Positions 34,759 through 43,759 of a stretch of 64,000 bases of DNA are shown piece after piece. The number at the start of each line of letters is the position of its first letter. The first letter of the stretch is position 1. The translations under genes and the position numbers were made by a program. The notes under the pieces are model-generated. The model saw nothing but the letters and a program-made list of their open reading frames with translations, searched no databases and was not told the origin of the DNA. This stretch comes from Prauserella salsuginis. Its GTDB lineage: Bacteria; Actinomycetota; Actinomycetes; Mycobacteriales; Pseudonocardiaceae. Location of the stretch: contig NZ_JANBBF010000015.1 of NCBI RefSeq assembly GCF_024648885.1, positions 1 to 64,000 of the forward strand, written 5' to 3'.

Positions 34759-35502
34759 ATGCGCAACCGAGTTCTCTCCGTGGTGGCGGCGGCCGCACTC
34801 GCGGCCGGCGGCCTCACGACCGCGACGCTCGTCAACCCGGCGACGGCAGCAGCCGACGGCTGTTTCACCTTCGACAGCGATCTGTCCGAAGGCGACAGCG
34901 GCGCCGCGGTCGAAGAGCTGCAGGTCCGCGTCGCCGGCTGGGTGAGCCGCGGCGAACATCTGACGATCGACGGCGAGTTCGGCCCGGCGACCGAGGCCGC
35001 GGTCGAACGCTTCCAGGAAGGCTACGACGTCGCACCGTCCGGGGTGGTCGACGCCGAGACACGCGAGGTGCTGCACGCCCTCGGGCAGGACGACTGCACT
35101 CCCGAGCACTTCTCCTACTCCGAGTTCGACGACAACTGCGGCGCCAACAACTTCGAGGGCGGCAAGGTCGACGCCGCCACCGCGAAGGAGAACTCCCGCC
35201 GCGTCATGTGGCAGCTCGAGGCCATGCGCCACAAGCTCGGCGACGTCCCGCTCGGCATCACATCCGGTTTCCGCAGCGTGTCGTGCAACGACTCGGTCGG
35301 CGGGTCGAGCACCAGCAGGCACATGTACGGCGAGACGGCTGACCTCGGTATCGGGGCGAACGAACACCCGCAGTGCACGCTGTACGACGCCGCGCACGAG
35401 GCCGGGTTCACCGAGATCATCGGGCCGGGCGCGGAGGGCCACAACGACCACGTCCACGTGGCCAACGACCGCACCCCGTACAGCTCTGCGCCGAACTGCT
35501 GA
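34759..35502 (+). CDS. Secreted M15-family peptidase with peptidoglycan-binding domain (copy B)
   Basis: A 247-residue paralogue of the preceding gene with the same order: signal peptide (residues 1-31), PG_binding_1 (EGDSGAAVEELQVRVAGW), and M15 peptidase with SRHMYGETADLGIG and GHNDHVHVAN. The peptidase halves are nearly identical (SYSEFDDNCGANNF, RRVMWQLEAMRHKLGD in both), while the wall-binding domains differ more and copy B is more acidic. Tandem duplication is the likely origin. GGAGGT three bases before the ATG is shared with copy A. The divergence in the binding domain suggests different wall sites or expression. Confidence 0.92.
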   Translation: MRNRVLSVVAAAALAAGGLTTATLVNPATAAADGCFTFDSDLSEGDSGAAVEELQVRVAGWVSRGEHLTIDGEFGPATEAAVERFQEGYDVAPSGVVDAETREVLHALGQDDCTPEHFSYSEFDDNCGANNFEGGKVDAATAKENSRRVMWQLEAMRHKLGDVPLGITSGFRSVSCNDSVGGSSTSRHMYGETADLGIGANEHPQCTLYDAAHEAGFTEIIGPGAEGHNDHVHVANDRTPYSSAPNC

Positions 35503-35505
35503 CGC

Positions 35506-35522
35506 CGACGGACGCGCCGTCG
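35506..35522. terminator. Hairpin between converging M15 copy B and cobD
   Basis: CGACGG-ACGCG-CCGTCG forms a 6-bp stem just after the M15 stop codon and just before the cobD stop codon on the other strand. It can serve both transcripts. No U-tract. Confidence 0.45.
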
Positions 35523-35527
35523 CCTTC

Positions 35528-36475
35528 CTAGCGGCGGCGCCTGCCGAGGCCGGATACGGCCGCCAGCACGGCCGACACACCTGCCGTGCAGAGCCCGACC
35601 ACACGGGACAGTTCGACGGCGCGCGTCACGTGACCGGCGTCGGGGTTGCGTCCCGCACCGAGCACCGGCAGTTCCGCCACACCACGCGGGTAGACCGTCC
35701 GGCCGCCGAGGCGGATCTCGAGCGCCCCGGCGAATGCGGCTTCGGCGCGCCCCGCGTTCGGACTGGGGTGGGCGGCGGTGTCGCGGCGCCACGCCTGCCA
35801 CGCACTCCGCGCGGAACCGCCGACGACCGGTGCCGCCGCCGTGGTCAGCGTGGCCGTGAGCCTGGCGGGCACGAGGTTCGCGATCTCGTCGAGGCGCCGT
35901 GCGACCGGATCGGCCGAGCGGGCAGAGGCGATGTCGAGTTCCATGCCGGGCCGCCTGCCGAGCACGGTGACGGTGCGGGCCGCCAGCATTCCCGGCAGTC
36001 CCGCGACGGCGCCCCAGACGAGCGGGGACACGACGGCGTTGGAGGTCTGGTCCGCGACGACTTCGATCGAGGCCCGCGACAAACCGGGCAGGTCCAGGTC
36101 CTCGGTGCAGCGCAGGTCGACGGTGGAGATGCGTGCGCGTGCGGTGTCGAAGTCGCCGTTCTCGAGGTCGCGGGCGAGTTCGGTGCCGTCGGACGCGATC
36201 CGCGCCCCACCGAGGACGGACCACGTGCCCGCTGCGACCGCGAGCGTACGCAGTAACCGGTGACGACCCGCCGCGCGTTCGACCAGCATGCCCACGGCGA
36301 CGGCGCCGGTGGTCACCACCGTCGTCGCGCCGGCGGTCCCGATGCGCCGCGCCAGTGTGTCGGCGGCCTGCGGTAACGCGGCGACCGGACGGGGCGGGCC
36401 GGCCCGCCGCGGCTCGCCGATCAGACCGTCCGCAACCACGCCGAGCAGCAGCCCGACGGCTCGATGCGCACTCAC
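35528..36475 (-). CDS. cobD: Adenosylcobinamide-phosphate synthase CobD/CbiB
   Basis: A 315-residue membrane protein of cobalamin biosynthesis that attaches aminopropanol (or its phosphate) to adenosylcobyric acid. Typical features are the N-terminal RAVGLLLGVVADGLIGEPRR, the TVLGRRPGMELDIASARS region, and the conserved NAGRAEAAFAGALEIRLGG block near residue 245, with several hydrophobic helices. The neighbourhood SURF1 to cobD is shared with M. tuberculosis Rv2235-Rv2236c. The other cobalamin genes are not in the window. Confidence 0.9.
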   Translation of the reverse strand: MSAHRAVGLLLGVVADGLIGEPRRAGPPRPVAALPQAADTLARRIGTAGATTVVTTGAVAVGMLVERAAGRHRLLRTLAVAAGTWSVLGGARIASDGTELARDLENGDFDTARARISTVDLRCTEDLDLPGLSRASIEVVADQTSNAVVSPLVWGAVAGLPGMLAARTVTVLGRRPGMELDIASARSADPVARRLDEIANLVPARLTATLTTAAAPVVGGSARSAWQAWRRDTAAHPSPNAGRAEAAFAGALEIRLGGRTVYPRGVAELPVLGAGRNPDAGHVTRAVELSRVVGLCTAGVSAVLAAVSGLGRRRR

Positions 36476-36575
36476 GATCCGAAACCCCCAAACCGGTAAA
36501 GCTACGCAGCAGCCTACCGAGGGCCGCGATGCCGCTTCGCGGGGTCCGCGTCGACGCCCCGATCCTCGGTCGGCG

Positions 36576-37562
36576 CTACTGCTCCGCGGCGGCCCACGAG
36601 CGGATCATGACCGACGCGATCGACGTGCTGCCGGGCAGCAGCAGCTCGTCGTGCTCACCGTCGATGGCCGCGCGCACGTCGGCGCGACTGAACCAGCGTG
36701 CCTCCTCGATCTCCCCGTCGGCGGGCGTCAGCTCGGCGCCGTTGACGGTCCGTGCCGCGAATCCGAGCATGATCGACCGGGGGAACGGCCACGGCTGGCT
36801 GCCCAGGTAGCGCACGTCGGTGACGGCGACGCCGACCTCCTCGAGTACTTCACGTTCGACGCAGCCTTCGAGCGATTCGCCCGCCTCGACGAATCCCGCC
36901 AGCACCGAGTACCGCTTCGGCGGCCACACGGGCTGCCGCGCCAGCAGCACGTTGGCGCCGTTGACGCCGATGTCGTCGTGCACCAGACAGATCACCGCCG
37001 GATCGGTGCGCGGGTACTCCTCGCGGTCACATCCGGTGCAGTGGGAGATCCAGCCGAACTGCACCAGTCGGACCGCGGAACCGCACCGAGTGCAGAACGT
37101 GCCGCGTCGGTGCCAGTTCCGCAGCGCCTCCGCGGTCGTCAGCAGACCGGCCGACGTGTCGTCGAGCAGTGCGCCGTGACCGCGCAGATCGAGCCACGCC
37201 TCGTCGGCGCTGACCGGCACTTCCTGTCGCACACCCCAGCCACCGTCGAGTTCGATCGTGTCCGATTCGGACGGCGGGTCAACGGGCAGCATCCAGTAGT
37301 CGACGCCTTCCCATTCGCCGAGGAACGACGCCCCGGCGGGCGGTTCCCCTGCGAACTCGGCGGCCTTCCGGGTGCTCAGGGAGGCGGGTCCGGAGTCGAC
37401 GTCCTCGCGCCGGACGGGTGTCCGGCCCCCGTGATCGATGACCATGATCCGCGCGTCCGGCCACCGTGCGGTGAGGCGTTGCGGGTCCGTCCGCAACGCC
37501 TCCTGCCGGTCCACTGTGGACCGCGACAGCGCCGGAACCTCCTGCAGCTCGAACGGCCTCAC
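36576..37562 (-). CDS. nudC: NADH pyrophosphatase / deNADding Nudix hydrolase
   Basis: A 328-residue hydrolase acting on NAD(H) and NAD-capped RNA. It shows an N-terminal domain, a zinc ribbon (CTRCGSA and CTGCDREEYPR), the Nudix box GFVEAGESLEGCVEREVLEE (residues about 218-240), and the NudC signature SQPWPFPRS after it. The start overlaps the stop of the upstream M16 protease gene in ATGA (37559-37562), making it the last gene of an overlapping three-gene operon. In M. tuberculosis nudC lies next to the potassium channel gene instead, so the order has been rearranged here. Confidence 0.93.
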   Translation of the reverse strand: MRPFELQEVPALSRSTVDRQEALRTDPQRLTARWPDARIMVIDHGGRTPVRREDVDSGPASLSTRKAAEFAGEPPAGASFLGEWEGVDYWMLPVDPPSESDTIELDGGWGVRQEVPVSADEAWLDLRGHGALLDDTSAGLLTTAEALRNWHRRGTFCTRCGSAVRLVQFGWISHCTGCDREEYPRTDPAVICLVHDDIGVNGANVLLARQPVWPPKRYSVLAGFVEAGESLEGCVEREVLEEVGVAVTDVRYLGSQPWPFPRSIMLGFAARTVNGAELTPADGEIEEARWFSRADVRAAIDGEHDELLLPGSTSIASVMIRSWAAAEQ

Positions 37563-38944
37563 GATTCCGGGTCCGCGACGCGCACACCGCCGAGGGCCTC
37601 GAGCTGCGGGCCGAGCACATCGGCGTCCCCGACGACGACACCGGTGAAACGGACCGGTGCGAAGATCTCCAGCGCCGCCTCGGCGACCTGTTCGGTCGTC
37701 ACCGCGGCGAGCCGCTCCGGGTGGCCGAGCAGCCAGTCGAGCCCGAGGCCCACCGCGGTGAGGCCGATCAGCTGGTTCGCCAACCCGGCCTGCGACGCCG
37801 CCCCGATCAGCATCGAGCCCGTGGCGTACTGCCGCACCGTCTCGACCTCGGAGTCGGTCGGCGGCACGAGGCCGAGCCTGCCGAGTTCGTAGCGAGTCTC
37901 CAGCAGCGCGGCCGCGGTGACATCGCTCGCGGTGTCCGCGTCGACCTGCACCGTCGCCTTGCCTCTGGTGAACTCGAATCCGGAGTGGGCGCCGTAGGTG
38001 TAGCCCTTGTCCTCGCGGATGTTTTCCATGAGCCGCGACGAGAAGTAGCCGCCGAACGTCAGGTTCGCCAGCTGCGCCGCCGGATAACGCTCCGCGGTGC
38101 GCGGCAGGCTCTGCGCCGACAGGCGGAGCTGCGACTGCACGGCGCCGGCACGCGGCACGAGCACCAGATCCCCGCCCGTGAGGTCGGGCAACTCGGGCAG
38201 TTCCCGTGCCACGACGTCGGAACGCCAGCCGTCGAGAGCCCGCTCGACCTCGGTGACCGCGGTCTGCGGATCGATGTCACCGACGAGCACCAGCACCGAG
38301 CCCCGCGGCAGGACCGCCGCGGGGTGCAGTGCCCGCACCGCTTCCGGTGTCACCTGCTCGACGTCCTCGGGTCGCGGCATCTCGCGGGTGTACGGATGGT
38401 CGCCGTACCGCTGCCGCTGCAACGCCTCCCTCGCGATCACCCGGGGCTGGGTGCGCGCGACGGCCAGGCGTTCGACCAGTCGTGCCGCCTCGAGCTCGAC
38501 CTCGTGGTCGGCGTAGGTGGCTTCGGTGAGGATGTCGGCGAGTACGTCGAGCAGGGTCGGCAGGCCGCTCGCGAGCGCGCTCGCCGAGACGGACAGATGC
38601 TCCGGGTCGACGGCCACGCCGAGGTCGCCGCCGATGAGCGCCAGGTCGGTGTCCATCGCGACCCGGTCCCGCCGGCGCGTGCCGGTCGCGATCGTGTCGG
38701 CCAGCACCTCCGCCGTGGCCGGGTGCATCGGGTCGTCACTGGCGAACGGGATCGCCATGCGCAGTTCGGCCATCGGCGAACCGGGCTTGCGCACCGCCAG
38801 CACCCGCAACCCGTTGCCGATCTCGGCGTCGACGTGCTCCGGCGGACTGGCCGACCGCTGCTCGCCCAGCGGCGGCAGTTCGCGGGGCCCCACCGGGGTC
38901 CGGCCGATCTCCTCCGCGGTGCGGTGGGTCTGCGATGCGGTCAC
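37559..38944 (-). CDS. M16-family peptidase homologue, catalytically degenerate partner
   Basis: A 461-residue protein with two M16 (pitrilysin/MPP) half-domains but no HxxEH zinc motif; the matching region reads MHPATAEVLADTIATGT. It keeps the fold-defining YFSSRLMENIREDKGYTYG and YATGSMLIGAASQAGLAN segments of the second half. By analogy with mitochondrial processing peptidase alpha/beta it should pair with the active upstream protein and help hold substrate. The GTG start overlaps the upstream stop (38941-38944). No signal peptide is seen, so the pair is probably cytosolic. Confidence 0.88.
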   Translation of the reverse strand: MTASQTHRTAEEIGRTPVGPRELPPLGEQRSASPPEHVDAEIGNGLRVLAVRKPGSPMAELRMAIPFASDDPMHPATAEVLADTIATGTRRRDRVAMDTDLALIGGDLGVAVDPEHLSVSASALASGLPTLLDVLADILTEATYADHEVELEAARLVERLAVARTQPRVIAREALQRQRYGDHPYTREMPRPEDVEQVTPEAVRALHPAAVLPRGSVLVLVGDIDPQTAVTEVERALDGWRSDVVARELPELPDLTGGDLVLVPRAGAVQSQLRLSAQSLPRTAERYPAAQLANLTFGGYFSSRLMENIREDKGYTYGAHSGFEFTRGKATVQVDADTASDVTAAALLETRYELGRLGLVPPTDSEVETVRQYATGSMLIGAASQAGLANQLIGLTAVGLGLDWLLGHPERLAAVTTEQVAEAALEIFAPVRFTGVVVGDADVLGPQLEALGGVRVADPES

Positions 38945-40227
38945 TGGGTACCTCCCTGCGCGGGCTCGACGAGAAGGACGGCGCGCGAATCCGGCCGCAG
39001 CCCCTTCGCCGCGTGCGACACCTGGTCCGCCGACACGGCGGCGATCCGGTCGGCGACCTCGTGCATGAGCGCGGCGTCGCCGTAGAGCAGTTCGAACGAA
39101 CCGAAGCCGAGGGTGCGGTTCACGAGGCGGTCGTGCTCGGCGTGCAGCATCGCGCTCCAACGCGCCGTCACCCGCGCCAGTTCGTCACTGGTGGGCGGTT
39201 GTGCGGCAAGCGACTCCAGTTCCTCGTCGACGGCTCCGAGGATGCGGTCCACCCCGACGTCGGGGGTGTGCATCGCCGTGATCGAGAACGTGTCGGGATC
39301 GCGCGCCTCGAACGGCCCGAACAGGCCCGCCCCGGCGTTGATGTCGGTGACGAGCGGTTCGCCGTGCACCAGTCGCTGCTGCAGCCGGGACCCGTCGCCG
39401 TCGACGAGGACGCTGGCGAGTACGAGGTGCGCCAGGTAGGCGTCGATTTCGCCGACCGGGTCGGGCATGCGGTAGCCGACGGCCAGTGCGGGCAGCGGAG
39501 CGTGCGGATCGGCGTGTGTCTCGCGGATCTCGCTCGTCGGCCGGGGTTCGGCGAACGACGGCCGTTGGGGCCGCGGGCGTGCGGGCACGTCGCCGAAATG
39601 CTTCTCGATCAGTTCGCGCGCCCGGTCGACCTCGATGTCGCCCGCGACGGTGAGCACCGCGTTGGCGGGTGCGTAGTAGGTGTCGAAGAACGCGGCGCAG
39701 TCTTCGAGGCTGGCCTGTTCGAGGTCGGTGAAGTCGCCGTAGCCGTTGTGGGCGTTGGGGAACGTGTTGTAGAGCACCGGCGGCAGCAGGATCCACGGGA
39801 ATCCGCCGTAGGGCCGGTTCAGCACGTTGAGGCGGATCTCCTCCTTGACCACGTCGATCTGGTTGGCCAGGTTCTCGGCGGTCAGTTTCGGCGCGCGCAT
39901 GCGGTCGGCCTCGAGGAACAGCGCGCGCTCGAGCGCCGCGGACGGCAGCACCTCGAAGTAGTCCGTGTAGTCGGGGTGCGTCGAGCCGTTGAACGAGCCT
40001 CCGCTGCCCTGGACGTGCCGGAAGTGGGCCAGCTTCTCCAGGCTTTCGCTGCCCTGGAACATCAGGTGTTCGAACAGGTGCGCGAAGCCGGTGCGGCCTT
40101 CGGGTTCGGAACGGAAACCCACGTCGTAGTGCACGCTGACGCCGACGACCGGGGCGCTCCGGTCTGGCGCCAGAACCACCCGCAGGCCGTTGTCCAGTGT
40201 CAGTCTGTGGAGAACGGGTTCGGCCAT
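38941..40227 (-). CDS. M16-family zinc peptidase, active subunit
   Basis: A 428-residue zinc endopeptidase. The inverted zinc motif HLFEH is in FAHLFEHLMFQGSE near residue 55, and the third ligand Glu is expected in NQIDVVKEEIRLN about 75 residues on. RPYGGFPW and YYAPANAVLTVAGDI are typical of the family. It leads the operon M16 active - M16 inactive - nudC, each overlapping the next by four bases. Processing of short peptides or precursor peptides is the general role of the family; the substrate is unknown. Confidence 0.9.
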   Translation of the reverse strand: MAEPVLHRLTLDNGLRVVLAPDRSAPVVGVSVHYDVGFRSEPEGRTGFAHLFEHLMFQGSESLEKLAHFRHVQGSGGSFNGSTHPDYTDYFEVLPSAALERALFLEADRMRAPKLTAENLANQIDVVKEEIRLNVLNRPYGGFPWILLPPVLYNTFPNAHNGYGDFTDLEQASLEDCAAFFDTYYAPANAVLTVAGDIEVDRARELIEKHFGDVPARPRPQRPSFAEPRPTSEIRETHADPHAPLPALAVGYRMPDPVGEIDAYLAHLVLASVLVDGDGSRLQQRLVHGEPLVTDINAGAGLFGPFEARDPDTFSITAMHTPDVGVDRILGAVDEELESLAAQPPTSDELARVTARWSAMLHAEHDRLVNRTLGFGSFELLYGDAALMHEVADRIAAVSADQVSHAAKGLRPDSRAVLLVEPAQGGTQ

Positions 40228-40288
40228 GTAGCCACCCTACGGGAGGCCCACGCGTGGTCACGTCGCCTTCACCGATATCGGGCGCCGG

Positions 40289-41200
40289 TCAGCCGGAACG
40301 GTCCGCCGCGAGCCGGAGCGCCGTGTCGAGGTGCTCGCGCCGCATCCGCTGATCGAGGTAGATCAACGCCGTGACGGCGGCGCTGAACGGCACCGCGACG
40401 GTCTGGGCGACAACGCTCCCGATCCCGAGGATCAGCCGATGTCCGGCCAGCGTGCCGTCGGCCAACGACGGCGTGCCTGCCCCCAGCGGCAGGAGCTGGG
40501 TGACCAGCAGCTGGATGATCACGCTGATCAGGAGCGTGATCAGCAACGCCGCAAACAGCCGGCCGCACACGTGCCACCATGCGCCGGCGACCAGGTTCAC
40601 CGACCGCCTCACTGCGACGGTGACCCCGCTGTGGCGTTCGTGCACCAGTGCGGGCACGGCCAGGCCGAGGAACACGTACGCCACGACGCCGGGGACGACC
40701 AGCAGGACCAGTCCTGCGACGGTGACCGCCGTGACGACGATCGTCAGCCCCAGCACCGGCAGGAGCCGCGGCCTGAACTCGGCCCACACGTCACCGGCGG
40801 TCACGGGTTCGCCCACGACGGCGCGGCCGACCACCACCGTCAGCACGCCGACGACGAGCGCGTGTGCCAGCAGGTCGACGAACGCGAACGCGGCGTTGAC
40901 GGCCAGCGCGTTCACGGACATCTCCCAGACCCGCCCCGGCTGTGGCAGCAGATACAGCTCCGCAACCTGCACCAGCACCACGTGGATCAGGGCGATGAGG
41001 GCGGCCGCACCGAAGACGACGCCGGCGTGCCTGCGCATCGTTGCGACCGCACCGTCGGTGATCTCGGCGAGCCGCAGCGGGCGCAACGGGATCACCCCGG
41101 GCTGCGGCGCCTCGGCTTCGCCCGGGGCCGGGCCGTCTCCCGGAGACGGGTGACGCGGCTCCCCGGGGTCGCCGTGCGGCATACCGCTCGAATCGTCCAT
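40289..41200 (-). CDS. Polytopic membrane protein, paralogue 1
   Basis: A 303-residue protein with a Pro/Gly/Glu-rich cytosolic N-terminus ending in PQPGVIPLRPLRLAEITDGA, then six TM helices. The block (P-L-R-L-x-E-x-x-D-G-A...MRRHAGVVFG) is typical of an actinobacterial family related to glycerophosphodiester phosphodiesterase membrane domains. The next gene is a paralogue with the same N-terminal motif and the same DQRMRRE-like ending (IYLDQRMRREHL). The function is unknown. The ATG at 41200 is preferred because both paralogues then begin M-D/S-D-S-S-G-M. Confidence 0.8.
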   Translation of the reverse strand: MDDSSGMPHGDPGEPRHPSPGDGPAPGEAEAPQPGVIPLRPLRLAEITDGAVATMRRHAGVVFGAAALIALIHVVLVQVAELYLLPQPGRVWEMSVNALAVNAAFAFVDLLAHALVVGVLTVVVGRAVVGEPVTAGDVWAEFRPRLLPVLGLTIVVTAVTVAGLVLLVVPGVVAYVFLGLAVPALVHERHSGVTVAVRRSVNLVAGAWWHVCGRLFAALLITLLISVIIQLLVTQLLPLGAGTPSLADGTLAGHRLILGIGSVVAQTVAVPFSAAVTALIYLDQRMRREHLDTALRLAADRSG

Positions 41201-41254
41201 ACCACCCAGACTGTCACGGGGTGTGCCACGCCGATCCACGCCCAGGGCCCGCGG

Positions 41255-42211
41255 TCACATGTTGGCGGCGCGGCGCAGCTCCGGTGCGAGGTTCTCACGG
41301 CGGATGCGCTGGTCGATGTAGATCAGCCCGGCGACCAGCGACATGAACGGGGTGACGATCGTGCTGGTGATGACGGTGCCGATCTCCTGGATGAACACGT
41401 CACCCCCGCTGAGTGCCTGGCCGGGCGGCGGCGCAGCCAACGAGAACGGGAGGCCGATGACCAGGCTGACGCCGACACCGATGACCACGGCGGCGAGCAG
41501 GAACCCGAACACCCGCCACCACGAACCCTTGACCAGGGCCACCGAGCGCTTGATCGCCGAACCGATGGTGCCGCGTTCGAGCACCAGCGCCGCCGTGGCC
41601 AGGCTGAGGTAGACCCAGAGCGCGATCACCGGCAGGAGCGTCAACAGCACGCCGAAGGCGCCCATCGCCGTGATCAGCAAGGCGCCGAACAGCCCGGCGA
41701 CGATCACCTGGGCAGCCGTGACGACCACCGAAAGGCCGAGCACCGACAGCAGGCGTGGTTTGAGCTCGGCCCACGCCTCGCCGAACGTGATCGGCTTGCC
41801 GAGCACCGCCCTGCCGACCACCGTCATCAGCAGACCCGTGAGCACGGCCTGCACCAGCAGCATGACGGCGAGCTGGACGGCGAACGCGGGCAGCATGTCC
41901 CCCAGCATGTTCTCGAGCTGCTGCATCTGCCGTTCCGGCGAGGCGGCCGGGTCGATCTCCGCGACGTCGGCGAGCATCGACCGCGTCACGAAGTAGGACA
42001 CTGCGCCGCTGATCACCGCGATCACGAACGACGTGCCGAACACGATGCCGGCGTACGACCGCATGGTGGTGAACGCGCCGCCGACGACCTCGCCCAGCCG
42101 CAGCGGTTCCAGCGGGATCACCCCGGGCTGCCGCCCGTCGTTGGCGCCGCCCGACGACGGGTAGCGCGGCAGCTCGGAGTCACCGTTCGACATGCCACTC
42201 GAATCGCTCAT
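41255..42211 (-). CDS. Polytopic membrane protein, paralogue 2
   Basis: A 318-residue paralogue of the neighbouring downstream gene: QPGVIPLEPLRLGEVVGGA, then six TM segments with a short amphipathic stretch AEIDPAASPERQMQQLENML in an external loop, then IYIDQRIRRENLAPEL. The 54-base gap to the next gene suggests co-transcription. Small residues dominate the TMs. No substrate or enzymatic motif is visible. Confidence 0.8.
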   Translation of the reverse strand: MSDSSGMSNGDSELPRYPSSGGANDGRQPGVIPLEPLRLGEVVGGAFTTMRSYAGIVFGTSFVIAVISGAVSYFVTRSMLADVAEIDPAASPERQMQQLENMLGDMLPAFAVQLAVMLLVQAVLTGLLMTVVGRAVLGKPITFGEAWAELKPRLLSVLGLSVVVTAAQVIVAGLFGALLITAMGAFGVLLTLLPVIALWVYLSLATAALVLERGTIGSAIKRSVALVKGSWWRVFGFLLAAVVIGVGVSLVIGLPFSLAAPPPGQALSGGDVFIQEIGTVITSTIVTPFMSLVAGLIYIDQRIRRENLAPELRRAANM

Positions 42212-42324
42212 AACGCCGATCCTGCCATCCGGGTTCCACGCTGACCGGGCGACCGCGCCGTGGCCCCGTCCGGCTTCACTTATGCTCTGGCGCGCACGCG
42301 ATCACCACTGGGGGAGCACACCGC

Positions 42325-43614
42325 ATGACGCAGCCACCGCCCGGCCCGCCCGGCGGCGACCCGTACGGCCGCCAAGGCCCACCGGCCTCGCCCGGCCCGC
42401 AGGGTCCACAAGGGCCGCAGGGGCCGCCCGGTGCCGGGGGCCAGTGGCCGGGCACTCCGCCGCCTCAGGGGCCTCCGCCTCAACAGGGACCCGCGCAGCA
42501 TGGTCCACAACACCCCGGCGCTCCCCAGTACGGCCCGCCCCCGCAGGGGTCACCCGTTCAGGGCCCACCCCCGTACGGACCACCCCCGTACAGTCCTCCG
42601 CGTCCGCCGAAGTCGAACGGCCCGGCCATCGCCGCCGCTCTCGGCGGGGTGGGCGTACTGGCCGTGGTCGTGGTCCTCATCGCGACGCTGACCAGTGGCA
42701 ACGACACGTCCGAGCGGTACGCCCACCGCGGCGTGGACGCACCGGCATCGACCACCACCGAGTCGAAGTCGACCACCGAGACCTCCACCGAGACGACCTC
42801 GCCGTCGAGCGAGACCGAGTCGAGCACGACGGGCAGCATCGTCACGTTCACCGAGGAATCCGGGGTCGAGGCGCCTGCCGGTCCGGAGAAGGTCTACAAG
42901 CTGGGCCAGCATCCGTTGTTCCAGAACACCGACGGCGGTCTCACGGCGAACGCGTGCCCACTGCCGGCGTGGCAGGACACCGACGCGGCGGCGAAAGCGT
43001 TCCTCACTGCCGCGAACGACTGTCTGAACACCACGTGGGGCGATCTGCTGCGCGCCTACAACCTGCCGTTCGAACGGCCGACGCTGCACTTCCCACGCGG
43101 CCGGTCGTACAACACGCCGTGCGGCACGGAACAGGTCAGCATCAAGCGCGCCGCCGTGTACTGCGAGAACAACCTGTACGTGCCCATCGCCGGGCTACAG
43201 CTCGAGAACTATCCCAACCGACCGGGCATCCACCTCGCACTCCTGGCCCACGAGTACGGCCACCACGTGCAGTACGTGTCCGGCATCCTCGACGCGGCGT
43301 GGCAGCAGATCAACAACGCCGGCGGCCTCGGCACCACGAAGGGGGACGCGGTGTCGCGCCGGATGGAGCTGCAGGCACAGTGCTTCTCCGGCATGTTCAT
43401 GGGGTCGCACACCGGTCGCAGCGGCGCCGACGGCGTCACGCAGACCATGCTCGATCACGCCTGGTACAACCAGCAGGAACGCGGCGACGACACCTCCGGC
43501 ACCACCGACCACGGCTCGAACGAGAACTACGCGGCCTGGTGGCAACAGGGCAGCCGCGACAACCGCCTGTACCAGTGCAACACCTGGCTCGCCGAGGCCG
43601 GCTCGGTGTCCTGA
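42325..43614 (+). CDS. Neutral zinc metallopeptidase, long paralogue
   Basis: A 429-residue bitopic protein. Residues 1-95 are a Pro/Gly/Gln-rich cytosolic tail, residues about 97-120 a TM, then a Thr/Ser/Glu-rich stalk and the external YpfJ/KPN_00838-type zinc peptidase domain. The zinc site is HEYGHHVQYVSGILD near residue 309, and the family end block QCFSGMFMGSHTGRSGAD and GTTDHGSNENYAAWW is intact. Conserved Cys pairs probably form disulfides. The natural substrate of this family is unknown. A paralogue without the proline-rich tail follows 145 bases downstream. Confidence 0.88.
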   Translation: MTQPPPGPPGGDPYGRQGPPASPGPQGPQGPQGPPGAGGQWPGTPPPQGPPPQQGPAQHGPQHPGAPQYGPPPQGSPVQGPPPYGPPPYSPPRPPKSNGPAIAAALGGVGVLAVVVVLIATLTSGNDTSERYAHRGVDAPASTTTESKSTTETSTETTSPSSETESSTTGSIVTFTEESGVEAPAGPEKVYKLGQHPLFQNTDGGLTANACPLPAWQDTDAAAKAFLTAANDCLNTTWGDLLRAYNLPFERPTLHFPRGRSYNTPCGTEQVSIKRAAVYCENNLYVPIAGLQLENYPNRPGIHLALLAHEYGHHVQYVSGILDAAWQQINNAGGLGTTKGDAVSRRMELQAQCFSGMFMGSHTGRSGADGVTQTMLDHAWYNQQERGDDTSGTTDHGSNENYAAWWQQGSRDNRLYQCNTWLAEAGSVS

Positions 43615-43759
43615 CTGTCCGGTTCGCACAGCCGGTGTCCGAGTTTTCCCCGCCCGCGTCAGCGCCTCACGGAGCGTCGACACCGGGCACACCCGGCCTG
43701 CGCCTAGGGTGCCCGGCTATGGTGATGGGAGCGACCAGTGAGGCGGACGGGGCCGCGAC

